Shown here: positions 44,732 through 46,885 of the stretch, in pieces
How positions within the stretch are numbered: the first letter of the stretch is position 1
Layout of the letters: each line of letters opens with the position of its first letter
Origin: Streptomyces sp. NRRL S-31
GTDB lineage: Bacteria; Actinomycetota; Actinomycetes; Streptomycetales; Streptomycetaceae
Assembly (NCBI RefSeq): GCF_000718775.1
Contig: NZ_JOCB01000068.1
Location: forward strand, 1 to 46,885
Direction: 5' to 3'
DNA: 46,885 nt
Position numbers and translations under genes: made by a program
Notes under the pieces: model-generated
Seen by the model: the letters and a program-made list of their open reading frames with translations, nothing else
What the model was told of the DNA's origin: nothing
Database searches by the model: none

Positions 44732-46885
44732 TCAGGCGTCGGCCGGGGCCGTCGTCAGCAGCGGCTCCAGGAACTCCGCGACCATGCCCGGCGTCGGCTG
44801 GTCGAAGAGCAGCATCACCGGCAGCTGGAGGCCGGTCGCCTCCGTCAGCCGGTTGCGCAGCTCCACGGCCGTCAGCGAGGTGAACCCGATGTCGAAGAAG
44901 CCGCTGTTCTCCTCGATCTCCTCCAGGTCGTCGTGGCCGAGCACGCCCGCGGCCGTCTGCCGCACCAGGTCGGTGAGCAGGTCGTACCGCTCGTCGGGGC
45001 CCAGCCCGGCCAGCCGCTCGGCCAGCACCTCGCCGGGCTCCCGCGCCTCCTCCCCGGGCAGCTGCCGCTCGACGGTCTCGCCGTTGCCGATCACGATGGA
45101 TGCCTCCAGCCAGTAGCGACGGTGTTGGAACGCGTAGGTGGGCAGGTCGGTGCGGCGGGCACCGGTGCCCTCCAGGACCCGGCCGAGGTCGGCCGGCAGC
45201 CCCCGCACCTGGAGCCGCGCGAGCGAGGTCAGGAACGTGGCCAGCCCGCCCTCGTCACGACGCAGCGACCCGGTGACCACGGCACCGCCCGGCGCCCCCT
45301 CCAGGGCCTGCTGCAACGCCGGGACCAGCACGCCGTGCGGGCTGCACTCCACCCATACCTGGTGGCCCCGCTCGCGCGCCACGGCCGCGGCGTCGGCGAA
45401 CCGCACCGTGCGGCGCAGGTTCTCGTACCAGTACTTGGCGTCGGTGTCGCCCGCGCTCAGCCACTCCAGGGTGACGGTCGACAGCATCGGCACCCGCGGG
45501 GCGCGCGGCTCCACCGGCGCCAGCAGGTCCAGCAGCTCCGTCCGCAGGTTCTCCACGTGCGGCGAGTGCGAGGCGTAGTCCACCGGGATGCGGCGCACCC
45601 GCACCCCCTCCTCGGCCAGTCGCGCGGAGAGCGCGTCCAGCGCCTCGACGCCGCCCGCGACCACCGTGAAACCGGGACCGTTGACCGCGGCCACCGACAG
45701 TTCCGCACTGAACGGCTCCAGACGCCGCTCCGTCTCGTCGGCCGGCAGGAACACGGTGGCCATCCCGCCCCGGCCCGAGATCGCGCCGATCGCCTTGCTG
45801 CGCAGCGCCACGACCCGGGCGGCGTCCTGGAGCGACAGCGCCCCGCTCACCGCCGCCGCGGCGATCTCGCCCTGCGAGTGCCCGATCACCGCGTCCGGCT
45901 CGACACCGTAGGAACGCCACAGCGCGGCCAGCGCCACCATCATCGCGAACGACGCCGGCTGCACGACGTCCACCCGGTCCAGCGCGGGCGCGCCCGCCGC
46001 CTGCCGCAGCACGTCGGTGAGCGACCAGTCGACGTACGGTGCCAGCGCCTCCTCGACCTCGGCGATCCGCGCGGCGAACACCGGCGACTCGTCCAGCAGC
46101 CGGGCACCCATCCCGGCCCACTGGGAGCCCTGGCCGGGGAAGACGAACACGGTCCGGCCCTCGACGTCCGCGGTGCCCCGCACCACCTGGGCGCCGGAGT
46201 CGTCCGCGGCCAGCCCGGACAGCGCGGCCAGCGCCTCCGACCGGTCCGCCGCGACCACCACGGCCCGCCGCTCGTGCGCCTCCCGCGTGGTGAGCAGGGA
46301 GTGCCCGACATCGGCCAGCGGCAGCCCCGGGTGGGCCACCAGGTGGTCGTGGAGCCGGGCCGCCTGCCCGCGCAGCGCCGCCGCCGACCGGGCCGACAGG
46401 GCCAGCGGGACGGCCACCGGCGTCTGTCGTGGGGCGGGGTCGGTGGTGTCGGCCTGCGGTTCGGGGGCTTCCTCGATGATGACGTGGGCGTTGGTGCCGG
46501 AGACGCCGAAGGAGGAGACGGCGGCGCGGGCGTGGCCGATGTTGGATTTGAGGGAGCCGAGCCAGAGGGGTTGGTCGGTGGGGCGGTCCTGGCCGTAGGT
46601 GGCGATGACGGCTTGTGCCTCGATGGGGTCGCCGAGTCTGGTGCCGGTGCCGTGGGCTTCGACGGCGTCTATGTCGTGGGTGGTGAGTCCGGCGTTGGCG
46701 AGGGCTTGGCGGATGACGCGTTGTTGGGAGGGGCCGTTGGGGGCGGTGAGGCCGTTGGAGGCGCCGTCCTGGTTGACGGCGGAGCCGCGGACGACGGCGA
46801 GGACGGGGTGGTTGTTGCGGCGGGCGTCGGAGAGGCGTTCCAGCAGGAGCAGGCCCGCGCCCTCCGACCAGCCGGTGCCGTCCGC
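44732..46885 (-). CDS. Modular type I polyketide synthase, terminal module KS-AT-ACP (N-terminal part off the window)
   Basis: 718 residues are open in one frame from the right edge to the stop at 44732. KS end: [25 protein letters not shown] and KSNIGH (both active-site His motifs), then directly [17 protein letters not shown]. The roughly 55-60 residues normally between KSNIGH and RAAVSSFG are missing in frame. [30 protein letters not shown] and YASH, the last two being methylmalonyl-CoA signatures. [17 protein letters not shown] with the phosphopantetheine Ser (Thr instead of the usual Asp before it). No KR, DH, ER or thioesterase follows; the chain end LLTTAPADA is the protein end. It loads methylmalonyl and leaves a beta-keto group for the amide synthase. 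The KS Cys lies outside. Confidence 0.93.
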   Translation of the reverse strand, partial: ADGTGWSEGAGLLLLERLSDARRNNHPVLAVVRGSAVNQDGASNGLTAPNGPSQQRVIRQALANAGLTTHDIDAVEAHGTGTRLGDPIEAQAVIATYGQDRPTDQPLWLGSLKSNIGHARAAVSSFGVSGTNAHVIIEEAPEPQADTTDPAPRQTPVAVPLALSARSAAALRGQAARLHDHLVAHPGLPLADVGHSLLTTREAHERRAVVVAADRSEALAALSGLAADDSGAQVVRGTADVEGRTVFVFPGQGSQWAGMGARLLDESPVFAARIAEVEEALAPYVDWSLTDVLRQAAGAPALDRVDVVQPASFAMMVALAALWRSYGVEPDAVIGHSQGEIAAAAVSGALSLQDAARVVALRSKAIGAISGRGGMATVFLPADETERRLEPFSAELSVAAVNGPGFTVVAGGVEALDALSARLAEEGVRVRRIPVDYASHSPHVENLRTELLDLLAPVEPRAPRVPMLSTVTLEWLSAGDTDAKYWYENLRRTVRFADAAAVARERGHQVWVECSPHGVLVPALQQALEGAPGGAVVTGSLRRDEGGLATFLTSLARLQVRGLPADLGRVLEGTGARRTDLPTYAFQHRRYWLEASIVIGNGETVERQLPGEEAREPGEVLAERLAGLGPDERYDLLTDLVRQTAAGVLGHDDLEEIEENSGFFDIGFTSLTAVELRNRLTEATGLQLPVMLLFDQPTPGMVAEFLEPLLTTAPADA

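Overview
The window is high-GC (about 70% or more, strong C/G third-position bias) actinobacterial chromosome, almost certainly Streptomyces. The evidence is the codon usage, the many leaderless or GTG starts, a gamma-butyrolactone (GBL) signalling locus, a SARP regulator, and a gene order that I recall as matching the S. coelicolor SCO624x-SCO626x region (malate synthase, allR, allantoinase, allantoicase, GntR, sugar ABC transporter, ROK kinase, SNF2/SWIM pair, scb genes).

Left part (1-25.4 kb), metabolic backbone. Two head-to-head NIS-type siderophore synthetases (the first runs off the left edge) are followed by a HipA-like kinase with a 14-codon leader ORF. Next comes a purine/allantoin block: malate synthase, a MobA-like nucleotidyltransferase, a small DUF-type protein, IclR regulator AllR, allantoinase and allantoicase. 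A shared TTCC-N7-GGAA site lies before malate synthase and before allantoinase. Then follow an AIM24-like protein, a secreted RNase Sa-type ribonuclease, and a catabolic module (Gfo/Idh/MocA oxidoreductase, GntR, three-gene ABC importer) bracketed by two identical TGTCCGGACA palindromes. A ROK kinase, a one-TM protein, and a coupled SNF2 helicase/SWIM zinc-finger pair close this part.

Middle part (25.4-33.4 kb), signalling block. An AfsA-type butyrolactone synthase gene diverges from a HAD-like/SDR gene pair, followed by a GBL receptor (TetR), a second TetR (pseudo-receptor candidate) and a large PimR-like SARP. Three matches to ACC-N3-C-N-TC-N-GGTTT plus one degenerate match sit upstream of the afsA, HAD, receptor and SARP genes. 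This is the expected layout of a receptor (ARE) regulon driving a pathway-specific activator.

Right part (33.4-46.9 kb), one edge of an ansamycin-type biosynthetic cluster. It has a RifI-like dehydrogenase and RifH-like type II DAHP synthase (aminoshikimate/AHBA starter supply) and an MFS exporter. Tailoring candidates are a Tat-exported BBE-type FAD oxidase, a mycothiol-isomerase-fold protein, a membrane O-acyltransferase and an SDR. Release and ring chemistry are provided by a RifF-like amide synthase (NAT fold) and a Rif-Orf19/GdmM-like FAD monooxygenase. Last is the 3' end of a modular type I PKS (KS fragment, methylmalonyl-type AT, ACP, no reductive domains, no thioesterase). The KS carries an apparent in-frame loss of roughly 55-60 residues just after its KSNIGH motif. 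AHBA synthase and the rest of the PKS must lie outside the window.

In S. coelicolor the scb genes at this address sit beside the coelimycin (cpk) PKS. Here an ansamycin cluster seems to occupy the same address. No tRNA, rRNA, CRISPR, transposase or integrase was seen. Several intergenic minisatellites (21, 21, 32 and 11 bp periods) are present.
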